Assembly (NCBI GenBank): GCA_035550975.1
Contig: DASZOC010000016.1
Location: 1 to 64,000, forward strand
DNA: 64,000 nt
DNA from: DASZOC01 sp035550975
Lineage (GTDB): Bacteria; Actinomycetota; CADDZG01; WHSQ01
Reading direction: 5' to 3'
The notes under the pieces are model-generated. The model did not search any database, had not been told where the DNA came from, and worked only from the letters and a program-made list of their open reading frames with translations. This document shows, piece after piece, positions 16,401 through 24,316 of this stretch. A program made the position numbers and the translations under genes. Position 1 is the first letter of the stretch, and each line of letters opens with the position of its first letter.

Positions 16401-17696
16401 CTAGGAGGACGCGACGAAACGCGACAACTCGTCGAGCGCCTCGCGCGGGAGCCGCGCCACGACGTGGGTCCCGTTCTCCCCGTAGGTCTCCTCGAGCACG
16501 TCGCCCTGCTCGTGGACCCGGGACACGACGTCGCCGCGGTCGAACGGGATGTCGAGCGTCACCTCGACGCGCAGCTTCGACAGCTCGACCTCGAGGCGGG
16601 CGAGCAGGTCCTCCAGGCCCTGATCCTCCTGGGCGGAGATGAATGCCGCGTCCGGGAACCGCCCCTGAAGCTTGTCGATCTCGACCTCTTCGAGCAGGTC
16701 GATCTTGTTGAACGCGAGCAGCATCGGCTTCTCCGCGAGGTCGAGGTCCTTCAGGACCGTGCGCACCGCGTCGATCTGGCGATCCGGGTCGCGGCTCGCA
16801 TCGACGAGGTGCAAAAGAAGGTGAGCTTCCCCCACTTCCTCCAGCGTCGACCGGAACGCCTCGACCAGCTGGTGCGGCAGCTTCCGCACGAAACCCACCG
16901 TGTCCGTCATCAGGACCTCGCGGTTCCGGTTCAGGTGCAGACGGCGCGTCGTCGGGTCGAGCGTGGAGAACAGCCGGTCCTGCACGAGCACCTGCGCGTC
17001 GGTGAGGCGCCGCAGCAACGTCGACTTCCCCGCGTTCGTATAGCCGACGAGGGCGACGACGGGGATACCCGTCTTCGCACGCTGTTTGCGCTTGAGGCGA
17101 CGGGTGCGCTCTAGCTCGTCGAGGTCTTTCCTGACGCGCTGGATGCGGCGCAGGATCGCGCGTCGCTCTGCCTCCAGCGCGGTCTCGCCCGGCCCCCTCG
17201 TGCCGATGCCGCCTCCGAGTCGCGAGAGAACGTCTCCCCAACCGCGCAGGCGCGGCAACCGGTAGTTCAGTTGCGCGAGCTCCACCTGGAGCTTCCCCTC
17301 GGCGCTGCGGGCGTGCTGAGCGAAGATGTCGAGGATCAACCCGGTCCGGTCGATGATCTTCAGGCCGCGCTCCGCCAGGGGGTTCACTCCCGCAACCTCT
17401 TCGAGGTTCCGTCCCTGCGCTGGAGTCAGCTCGTCGTCGAAGATCACCATATCCGCGTCCAAGGTCGCTGCGATGTTCACGACCTCTTCGGCCTTGCCCT
17501 TACCGAGGTAGGTCGCCGAGTCGGGGCGGTCGCGCCGCTGCACGACGCGATCGAGGCAATCCGCACCCGCTGTGTCCGCCAGCGCCTCGAGCTCGTCCAG
17601 GAAGGACTGCGCCTCCTCCAGCGATGCGCCCTCGAACGCAGCGCCCACCAACACCGCTCGCTCGCGCTCGGGACGCGTGTCGTGGCCTCGCGTCAG
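16401..17696 (-). CDS. hflX: GTPase HflX
   Basis: Ribosome-associated GTPase that splits stalled or stressed 70S ribosomes. The N-terminal nucleotide-binding HflX domain (DSATYLGKGKAEEV, FDDELTPAQGRNLEE), coiled linker (GGGIGTRGPGETALEAERR) and G domain are complete, with G1 GYTNAGKST, G3 DTVGF and G4 NKIDLL. The start is uncertain. No ATG/GTG/TTG is well placed, but a CTG at 17696 has GGAAGG 7 nt upstream and forms a CTGA overlap with the preceding stop codon. The first canonical choice is GTG at 17654, which cuts off about 14 residues. Linked to dapF as in mycobacteria. Confidence 0.94.
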   Translation of the reverse strand: MTRGHDTRPERERAVLVGAAFEGASLEEAQSFLDELEALADTAGADCLDRVVQRRDRPDSATYLGKGKAEEVVNIAATLDADMVIFDDELTPAQGRNLEEVAGVNPLAERGLKIIDRTGLILDIFAQHARSAEGKLQVELAQLNYRLPRLRGWGDVLSRLGGGIGTRGPGETALEAERRAILRRIQRVRKDLDELERTRRLKRKQRAKTGIPVVALVGYTNAGKSTLLRRLTDAQVLVQDRLFSTLDPTTRRLHLNRNREVLMTDTVGFVRKLPHQLVEAFRSTLEEVGEAHLLLHLVDASRDPDRQIDAVRTVLKDLDLAEKPMLLAFNKIDLLEEVEIDKLQGRFPDAAFISAQEDQGLEDLLARLEVELSKLRVEVTLDIPFDRGDVVSRVHEQGDVLEETYGENGTHVVARLPREALDELSRFVASS

Positions 17697-18853
17697 CTGA
17701 CGGCCTTCCGCAATCGCTCGACACCCTCTTCGAGACGTTCGTCCGCGACGGTCAGCGAGAAGCGCACGTATCCCTCGCCGGAGGGGCCGTAGCCGGTGCC
17801 GGGCGCGACGACGATGTCGAAGTTGTCCAACAGGTGCGTAGTGAAGCTGGTCGACGTGTGGCCCTCGGGCACCGGCACCCACAGGTAGATCGACCCTTTC
17901 GGAGGCTCTACGACGATGCCCATCGATTTGAGGCCGTCGCACAGCAGGTCGCGACGTCGCCGGTACCGCTCGATGGCAGCCTTCAGGTGGTCCTGCGGCC
18001 CCTCGATCGCGGCGATCCCGGCGCGCTGCACCGCATCGAAGATTCCGGAGTCGATGTTGGTCTTGAGCCGCTTCATCGCCTCGATCGCAACAGGTGCGCC
18101 CGCGACCCACCCGATCCGCCAACCGGTCATGTTGTAGGTCTTCGAGAGCGAGTGGAACTCGATAGCACACTCCATCGCGCCTTCGACCTGGAGCACGCTA
18201 GGAGCGACGTAGTCGTCGAACGTGATCTCGGTATACGCGGCGTCGTGAGCCAGCAAGAGATCGTTGTCGAGGCAGAACCGCACTGCCTCCTCGAAGAAGG
18301 AAACGTCCACGCACGCCGACGTCGGATTCGACGGGTAGTTCAGCCACAGGACGCGGGCGCGACGTAAGACGTCGGCGGGGATGGCAGAGAAGTCGGGGCG
18401 GTAGTCGTTGTCTACGGTCAGCGGCAACAGGAACGCTTCACCACCCGCAAGGATGGTCCCGGTTTCGTACACCGGGTAGCCGGGATCGGGAACTAACGCG
18501 ACGTCGCCTGGGTCGATGAAGGCGACCGGAAGGTGAAAGATCCCCTCTTTCGATCCGACGAGCGGCTGCACCTCGTCGTCGGGATCCAGCTCGACTCCGA
18601 ACCGGCTCTGGTACCAGGTCGCTATCGACGAGCGGAACTCCGGCATGCCGGTGTAAGAGGGATAGTCGTGCGTCGAAGGATCACGCGCCGCGTCCGCCAG
18701 CGCGTCCACCACGTGCGGGGGCGACGGAAGGTCCGGGTCGCCCACGCCGAAGCTGATGATGTCGGCGCCACGAGCCTTCGCTTCGGCAACCTTGCGATCG
18801 ATCTCCGCGAATAGGTATGGCGGCAGCTTTTCGATGCGCTGTGCGGTCCTCAC
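17693..18853 (-). CDS. dapL: Probable LL-diaminopimelate aminotransferase (class I/II PLP enzyme)
   Basis: A 386-residue fold-type I aminotransferase. Motifs seen are FGVGDPDLPSP near the N-terminus, NYPSNPTSA, the PLP-lysine region HSLSKTYNMTGWRIGW and RFSLTV near the C-terminus. The closest family I recognise is DapL, which converts tetrahydrodipicolinate directly to LL-diaminopimelate. The placement directly after dapF, the next enzyme in that route, supports it. A DapC-type succinyl-DAP or another aminotransferase cannot be excluded by eye. The GTG start at 18853 overlaps the dapF stop (GTGA). Confidence 0.82.
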   Translation of the reverse strand: MRTAQRIEKLPPYLFAEIDRKVAEAKARGADIISFGVGDPDLPSPPHVVDALADAARDPSTHDYPSYTGMPEFRSSIATWYQSRFGVELDPDDEVQPLVGSKEGIFHLPVAFIDPGDVALVPDPGYPVYETGTILAGGEAFLLPLTVDNDYRPDFSAIPADVLRRARVLWLNYPSNPTSACVDVSFFEEAVRFCLDNDLLLAHDAAYTEITFDDYVAPSVLQVEGAMECAIEFHSLSKTYNMTGWRIGWVAGAPVAIEAMKRLKTNIDSGIFDAVQRAGIAAIEGPQDHLKAAIERYRRRRDLLCDGLKSMGIVVEPPKGSIYLWVPVPEGHTSTSFTTHLLDNFDIVVAPGTGYGPSGEGYVRFSLTVADERLEEGVERLRKAVS

Positions 18854-19692
18854 ATCAGCTCCTTCAGATCTATCTCCCCGGTGAAGGACTCCACCGCGGG
18901 ACCTGTCATGAACACGGGTTGTGGGTCGTCGACCGACCCTTTCCACGACACCTCGAGATCGCCACCCGGGAGCGCGACCACCACGTCGGGGTCGGTCCCG
19001 CCGAGCAGCCGCGCGACGACCGCGACCGCCGCGGCTCCCGTGCCGCACGCGAGCGTCTCGCCACTCCCGCGCTCCCACACCCTCATGCGCACGCGGGTCG
19101 GGCCCTCGACGGTCATGAACTCGACGTTGACGCCGTTCGGAAACATGTCGTGGCGCTCGATCACAGGACCGATCGTCGCGACCTCGGCAGCGGCAGGATC
19201 GTCCACGAACAGCACTGCGTGCGGATTCCCCATCGAGACGCAGGCGGCTTCCAGCGTCTGGTCTTCGAGGTCGACCTTCGCATGCAGGGCATCCGGCCCC
19301 TCCCACGTCACCGGGATCTGCGAGGGCTGGAACATCGGCGCGCCCATGTCGACCCGGACGCGGTCGCCCTCGACCCATACCGGCTTGATGCCGGCCCTCG
19401 TCGCGATCCTGAGGCTGTCGCCGGACACCAGCCCCTGGTCCCTCGCGAACAGGGCCAGGCAGCGGATGCCGTTGCCACACATCTCCCCGATAGAGCCGTC
19501 CGAGTTGACGTAGTCCATGAACAGATCGGTCCCGTCGGGTCCGGGCGCAACGCGGATCACGCCGTCTCCACCGATCCCGAAGCGGCGGTCGCAGAGCCTT
19601 CGGACGATGTCCGGTGTCAACGCAAGGCGGTCGTCGGGGTCGGCGAGCATCACGAAGTCGTTGCCTATGCCCTGGTATTTGGCGAATCTCAT
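18850..19692 (-). CDS. dapF: Diaminopimelate epimerase
   Basis: Converts LL- to meso-diaminopimelate for lysine and peptidoglycan synthesis. The 280-residue enzyme has the start MRFAKYQGIGNDFVML and the two catalytic cysteines in EMCGNGIRC and ETLACGTGAAA. Domain symmetry and length are normal. It heads a dapF-dapL-hflX run with 4-bp overlaps at both junctions. dapA and dapB lie 30 kb away in the window. Confidence 0.97.
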   Translation of the reverse strand: MRFAKYQGIGNDFVMLADPDDRLALTPDIVRRLCDRRFGIGGDGVIRVAPGPDGTDLFMDYVNSDGSIGEMCGNGIRCLALFARDQGLVSGDSLRIATRAGIKPVWVEGDRVRVDMGAPMFQPSQIPVTWEGPDALHAKVDLEDQTLEAACVSMGNPHAVLFVDDPAAAEVATIGPVIERHDMFPNGVNVEFMTVEGPTRVRMRVWERGSGETLACGTGAAAVAVVARLLGGTDPDVVVALPGGDLEVSWKGSVDDPQPVFMTGPAVESFTGEIDLKELM

Positions 19693-19777
19693 GTACCTAC
19701 GGTAACGCGCGACGACCCCCTGTCACTTTTGTGCCGGCGGCAGGACTTACGGGCGCGGGCAGAGAAAATGTCGCACG

Positions 19778-21154
19778 ATGAAGAGACCGTCACTCCTCGT
19801 GGCAGCGTCGCTCCTCCTCGGCGCGCTCCCTCTCACGGGGGGTGCCGCGGCAGCGCCCCCGCGGTCGGAGCCCACGGCAGTCGTCGCGCTCATCGACACG
19901 GGCATCAATCCGTACCACAAGGCGTTCCGCGACGACTCGCGGCGAGCTTTCCAGCATCCGTCCACTTACATCGAAGGCTTTCCGGAAGATGCGCAAGCGT
20001 TACGCCTCTCGCTCGACGAGAAGGACTACCCCACGGCACTGACCAAGGACTGCAAGCTGTGGATGAAGGTCGAGCCGGGGAAGCTTTACTGGTTCCCGGG
20101 CACGAAGATCATCGGTGGGATCACGTTCGAGGAGCCTGGGACGAGCGCTGCCTGCGGTGGCCACGCGATCCCGCCAGCGCGCATCATCGACGACGGCGCG
20201 CACGGAACGATGGTGGCATCGCGAGCGGCGGGCAACGACTACGGAGCATGCCCTGAGTGCCGCGTGGTTGCGATCCAGGGTTTCGAGGTCGATGCCGTGA
20301 AGTGGGCGGCGGATAACAGTGCCTGGATCGACGCACAGTCGAACTCGTGGGGACCCTTCCTGCCGCTCTGGACTCCCGCGGCGGGCGGCTTGTTGTGGAG
20401 CGGCCCGGAGTTCGTTCGCACGGTAGAGGACACGGCAAAGAAGCACCTCTCGTTCTGGGCGTCGGGCAACGGGACGTTGACGCGCTTCGGAGTGGTGGGC
20501 CACCCAACGCTGCTCGATCCCCGCATGACGCCGTCGATCGTCATGGTCGGAGGGCATGACTCCGGGTACGTCAACCTGTGGCCGGACTTCCCCCCGCACG
20601 TCGTTTCCGACTCGTGCAGCTCGTGGGCCGCCTACCACAACAAGATCGAGGAATCAGACGACGACGTCGGAGGCGGCACCTCCGGAGCGAGTCCGTTCGC
20701 GGCAGGCGGAGCCACACGCATCCTGATCGAGGCCCGCCGGATCCTGGGAGACGACTCGACCGGCGTGACCAAGGGTGTCGTCGCGCAAGGGCGTAGCGGC
20801 CTTGTTCCCGACGGTCCTCTGAAGGATGGCAAGTTCACGCTCGCAGAGTGGAAAGAGGTGCTGTTCAAGGCCGCGACCCCGCGGCCGAAGCAGCAGAAAG
20901 AAGACGGCGCCGTGTGCGGCGCGATCCAGGGGCTCGTTCTCTACAGCTCGACGCCGGTGCGTTGGGAGCAAGTGCCCGAGGGGTACCCGGAATACCTCCA
21001 CATCGGGTACGGCGCGGTCGACCGCCCGAGCATCGGGCTCGCGGTCAAGGTCCTGCAGGGGCGTTCGGCGCTCCCCGACCGATCCGCGACCGACAGCTAT
21101 TTCGAGAAGGACCGCACGGTGCGTGAGGAGCTCCACCGCATCTATCGCGGATAG
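19778..21154 (+). CDS. Secreted subtilisin-like serine protease (S8)
   Basis: 458 residues with signal peptide (LLVAASLLLGALPLTGGAAA) and catalytic triad Asp40 (ALIDTGINPYH), His142 (DDGAHGTMVAS) and Ser302 (GGGTSGASPFAAG). An unusual insert of roughly 80 residues separates the Asp and His motifs. No separate propeptide domain is obvious before Asp40, so maturation may differ from classic subtilisins. The tail after residue 330 is of unknown role. Monocistronic, facing the minus-strand housekeeping genes on both sides. Confidence 0.9.
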   Translation: MKRPSLLVAASLLLGALPLTGGAAAAPPRSEPTAVVALIDTGINPYHKAFRDDSRRAFQHPSTYIEGFPEDAQALRLSLDEKDYPTALTKDCKLWMKVEPGKLYWFPGTKIIGGITFEEPGTSAACGGHAIPPARIIDDGAHGTMVASRAAGNDYGACPECRVVAIQGFEVDAVKWAADNSAWIDAQSNSWGPFLPLWTPAAGGLLWSGPEFVRTVEDTAKKHLSFWASGNGTLTRFGVVGHPTLLDPRMTPSIVMVGGHDSGYVNLWPDFPPHVVSDSCSSWAAYHNKIEESDDDVGGGTSGASPFAAGGATRILIEARRILGDDSTGVTKGVVAQGRSGLVPDGPLKDGKFTLAEWKEVLFKAATPRPKQQKEDGAVCGAIQGLVLYSSTPVRWEQVPEGYPEYLHIGYGAVDRPSIGLAVKVLQGRSALPDRSATDSYFEKDRTVREELHRIYRG

Positions 21155-21217
21155 AGCTCGCCCACGGGGCGAGGCCGGATCGGCGTAAACCCGCTGCGGC
21201 CGCGTTGTTTGCGGGAA

Positions 21218-22114
21218 TCAAGCAGTGAGGTACGCGACCAACTGCTCCTGGAGTGCCAGGTTGGATGCGTCGAACCAGACGACGCGCGGGTCGGAGCGGA
21301 ACCACGACTCCTGGCGGCGCGCGAACCTCTTGGTCGCTCGGACGATCGCGTCGCGGACATCCGCCTCGTCCGCATCCGGGTGGTCGAGGATCTGCCGATA
21401 ACCCAGCGCCTGGCGGGCGGTCCGGCCGATATGCGGCGCGAGCTTCCTCGCCTCGTCGACGAGCCCCTGCTCCAACATCGTGTCGACCCGGCCCGCGATC
21501 GCGTCGTAGAGCCGCGGCCTGTCCAGCGACAGCCCCGCGACGCGCAGGTCATAGATCGACCGGTGCTCCTCCCACGAGGTGTTGTCGGAGAACGGGCGCC
21601 CGGTCACCTCGATGACCTCCAGCGCCCGAACGGTCCGCCGGGCGTTCCCCGGCTCGATCCGCGCCGCGGCCGCAGGATCCAGCGCGGCGAGCCGCGCGTG
21701 CAACGACTCGGCGCCCACGTCGTCGGCTTCGGCCTCGAGCGCGGCCCGGACGCGTGGGGACCGTGCGGGGAACCGTAGGTCGTCGACGACCGCACGCAGG
21801 TACAGCCCCGATCCGCCGACCAGCAGCGGAAGCCACCCGCGTCCGTGGATGTCGGCGATAGCGGCGCGGGCGAGGCGTTGGAACTCCGCCACCGTTACGT
21901 CTACGTCCGGGGGCCGGATGTCGATCAGGTGGTGCGGTACGCGTCGTCTCGTCGCGGCGTCGACCTTGGCCGTGCCTATGTCCAGCCCGCGATAGACCTG
22001 CATCGAGTCGACCGAGACGATCTCGGCGTCGAGACGCTCGGCCACCTGTACCGACACTTCCGTCTTTCCGACCGCCGTGGGACCGACGATCGCGGCGACA
22101 CGCGTGTCAGGCAC
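21218..22114 (-). CDS. miaA: tRNA dimethylallyltransferase MiaA
   Basis: Adds the dimethylallyl group to N6 of A37 in tRNAs reading UNN codons; MiaB, encoded upstream, then methylthiolates it. The P-loop is GPTAVGKTE, followed by SVDSMQVYRGLDIGTAK, the GGSGLYLRAVVDDL segment and RRTVRALEVIEVTGRPFSDN. 298 residues from the GTG at 22114, which overlaps the end of the LigB-like gene by 8 bp. The longer open frame upstream lies inside that gene and is rejected. Confidence 0.96.
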   Translation of the reverse strand: MPDTRVAAIVGPTAVGKTEVSVQVAERLDAEIVSVDSMQVYRGLDIGTAKVDAATRRRVPHHLIDIRPPDVDVTVAEFQRLARAAIADIHGRGWLPLLVGGSGLYLRAVVDDLRFPARSPRVRAALEAEADDVGAESLHARLAALDPAAAARIEPGNARRTVRALEVIEVTGRPFSDNTSWEEHRSIYDLRVAGLSLDRPRLYDAIAGRVDTMLEQGLVDEARKLAPHIGRTARQALGYRQILDHPDADEADVRDAIVRATKRFARRQESWFRSDPRVVWFDASNLALQEQLVAYLTA

Positions 22115-22829
22115 CGGCCGTAGCGACGAGATATCCGACGCCGAAGGAGCGGTCGTACGCGCGCACGTGGACGGGCCGTCCGGCGAACAACGTGCCGAAC
22201 GCAGCGAGACTTCCTGCGCTACACGAACCTCCGATAGACCTGAGGTCTCTTGCCCGGTCGGCGAAGGTGCCCGCGTCCGCGCGAGCGTCCGCCAGCACGC
22301 GATCCTCGAGCTCCACCGCCTCGGATCGTTCCACGATCGGACCGCGGGCCGTGAGCGCTGCTCCGGTGTGTGCACTCGCGGCGAAGACGATCTTCGTCGG
22401 CCGCTTCGCAGCGATGTTCGCGAGCGCGCTCGCGAGTGCAACGCCGTCCTTCGGCTCGTGAACCGAGACCGCCACGACGCGAGCGCCGCGCAGGAGGCCC
22501 AGCGCGACGGGAGTGACGATCCCGTGGTCGAAGTGCGTTCCCAGCGAGGGGGCGCGCCACGTTCGTCCTAGCTCGCCCGCGAGATCGTCGGCCGGTGTCG
22601 TCGACACCTCGACACGTCCGCGTCTGAAGCCGTGGAGGTCCCCGCGGTGGCCGGCATAGACGCCACGCTCCGGACCGTGCGATGTCGCGAGAACTACCGT
22701 AGTTGCATCGAACGAGACAGCACGTACCGCGCCAGCGACCGCTGCCACGCGCCTCGCGACCCGAGGTCCCGATATCGCCTCCAGCAAGAGCGGCGCGTGG
22801 GGGACGATCGCTCCTCCGACTAGGGGCAG
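22107..22829 (-). CDS. LigB-like (class III extradiol dioxygenase family) protein
   Basis: A protein of 226-240 residues between miaB and miaA, the position of the LigB-like Rv2728c in Mycobacterium. Family features are SLGTHFDHGIVTPVALGLL mid-protein and VAVSVHEPKDG. The N-terminal IVPHAPLLLEA, with the conserved metal-binding His, lies upstream of the first canonical start (TTG at 22787), so the real start must be earlier. An in-frame CTG at 22829, with GGGGTG 6 nt upstream and overlapping the miaB end, gives a natural N-terminus. Only an in-frame TAG at 22835 lies beyond. The substrate is unknown; aromatic ring cleavage is not implied. Confidence 0.75.
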   Translation of the reverse strand: MPLVGGAIVPHAPLLLEAISGPRVARRVAAVAGAVRAVSFDATTVVLATSHGPERGVYAGHRGDLHGFRRGRVEVSTTPADDLAGELGRTWRAPSLGTHFDHGIVTPVALGLLRGARVVAVSVHEPKDGVALASALANIAAKRPTKIVFAASAHTGAALTARGPIVERSEAVELEDRVLADARADAGTFADRARDLRSIGGSCSAGSLAAFGTLFAGRPVHVRAYDRSFGVGYLVATAGA

Positions 22830-24229
22830 GTGCTACACCCCGAGCGCTGCGACACCAGAGGCAGCCTGAACGACACGCGGTTATCCGCGACGTGTACGGA
22901 ATCGCGGGCCGCGGCCGGGCCGAGCGCGCGGCCCTCGAGGAAGTGCGTGTGCGCGTTCGTGATCTCGACCCTGCGGAACGTTCCGGCAGGCGACGAATCC
23001 GCGTCGAAGTGAACCAGCTTGTTCGTGCGCGTACGTCCGGTCAGCTTCGCCGGGTCCTTCTTCGACACACCCTCGACCAACACCTCGTAGGTGCGCCCGA
23101 CCGCGGCCAGGTTGCGCTCGTGCGAGATGCGCTGCTGCAGGGCCACGAGCCGGTCGAAGCGGTCCTGGACGACCTTTTTCGGCAACTGTCCTGGCAGGGC
23201 GGCGGCCTGGGTCATCGGACGCGAGGAGTACTGGAAGGTGTATGCCGCGTCATAACGCGCTTCTTCCACGAGTGACAACGTCTCGTTGAACTCCTCCTCC
23301 GTCTCGCCAGGGAAGCCGACGATGATGTCGGTGGTCACCGCGACATCATCGATCGCCTCGCGCACCATGGCGACCTTCTCGAGGTAGCGGGTGCGCGAGT
23401 AGGCGCGCTTCATCCGCTTGAGAACCGCATCCGAGCCGGCCTGCACGGGCAGGTGGATGTGCTCGCAGACGCTCCGGCATTCGGCCATCGCCGCAACCGT
23501 GTCGGCCTTGAAGTCCTTCGGGTGCGGGCTCGTGAACCGGATCCGCTGCAGACCTTCGATCTCGTCGAGCGACCGAAGCAGCGTCGCGAACAGCGGCGAG
23601 CCGTCGAGGTCGCGACCGTAGGAGTTGACGTTCTGTCCCAGCAGCGTCACCTCGACGACACCATCGTCCACCAGACCCTGGACCTCCTGCACGACGTCCC
23701 CAACCCGTCTCGAGGCTTCTTTGCCGCGCACGGCGGGGACGATGCAGAAGGTGCAGGAGTTGTTGCAACCGATCGAGATAGACACCCACGCGTGCCACGG
23801 CGAGTTCCGTCGCGACGGCAGCGCCGACGGGAAGACCTCCGTCTGCTCGAGGATCTCGAAACTCGGCGACTCGTCGGATTCGCGCAGCAGGCGCGGAAGG
23901 CTCGCGAGATTGTGGGTACCCAGCACGACGTCGACGTACGGCGCCTTCTGCTGGATCAGCGCCTGGTCCTTCTGCGCGAGACAGCCCCCGACCACGATCT
24001 TCATGTCCGGACGAGTGTCTTTGATCGCCTTCATGTGCCCGAGCGTCCCGTACAGGCGCGTGTCGGCTTTCTCACGGATGCAGCAGGTGTTGAACAGCAC
24101 GACGGATGCGTCGTCGGGGGCCGCGGCCTTCGAATACCCCTCGGCCTCGAGCATGCCGGCGAGTCGCTCGGAGTCGTGCTCGTTCATCTGGCACCCGTAG
24201 GTGGTGATGAAATAGGTTCGCTGGCTCAC
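22820..24229 (-). CDS. miaB: tRNA-2-methylthio-N6-dimethylallyladenosine synthase MiaB
   Basis: Radical-SAM methylthiotransferase acting on i6A37 made by MiaA. The N-terminal MTTase domain begins RTYFITTYGCQMNEHDSERL with the auxiliary-cluster cysteines (YGCQ, FNTCCI, GGCLA). The radical SAM motif GCNNSCTFCIVP follows and a TRAM domain (GRTYEVLVEG onward) closes it. The GTG at 24229 is preferred over the ORF's earlier start because the family begins at this point. The C-terminus ends with an extra Cys pair (GCSTCP), slightly longer than usual. First gene of miaB-LigB-miaA. Confidence 0.96.
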   Translation of the reverse strand: MSQRTYFITTYGCQMNEHDSERLAGMLEAEGYSKAAAPDDASVVLFNTCCIREKADTRLYGTLGHMKAIKDTRPDMKIVVGGCLAQKDQALIQQKAPYVDVVLGTHNLASLPRLLRESDESPSFEILEQTEVFPSALPSRRNSPWHAWVSISIGCNNSCTFCIVPAVRGKEASRRVGDVVQEVQGLVDDGVVEVTLLGQNVNSYGRDLDGSPLFATLLRSLDEIEGLQRIRFTSPHPKDFKADTVAAMAECRSVCEHIHLPVQAGSDAVLKRMKRAYSRTRYLEKVAMVREAIDDVAVTTDIIVGFPGETEEEFNETLSLVEEARYDAAYTFQYSSRPMTQAAALPGQLPKKVVQDRFDRLVALQQRISHERNLAAVGRTYEVLVEGVSKKDPAKLTGRTRTNKLVHFDADSSPAGTFRRVEITNAHTHFLEGRALGPAAARDSVHVADNRVSFRLPLVSQRSGCSTCP

Positions 24230-24254
24230 GAGTTCGAGCCTAAAGCCCGGGCTA

Positions 24255-24289
24255 CTAAGACGGTGTCGGCTACGCCGACACCGTCTTAG
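24255..24289. terminator. Perfect 16-bp hairpin after rny
   Basis: CTAAGACGGTGTCGGC (24255-24270) pairs without mismatch with its complement at 24274-24289 around a 3-nt loop. It starts 28 nt past the rny stop and ends 26 nt before the miaB start. No U-run follows on the minus strand, so it may be a mild terminator, a 3'-end stabiliser or a processing site between rny and miaB rather than a standard intrinsic terminator. Confidence 0.6.
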
Positions 24290-24316
24290 CAACAGGACCG
24301 TCGAAGCCGGTCCTCA

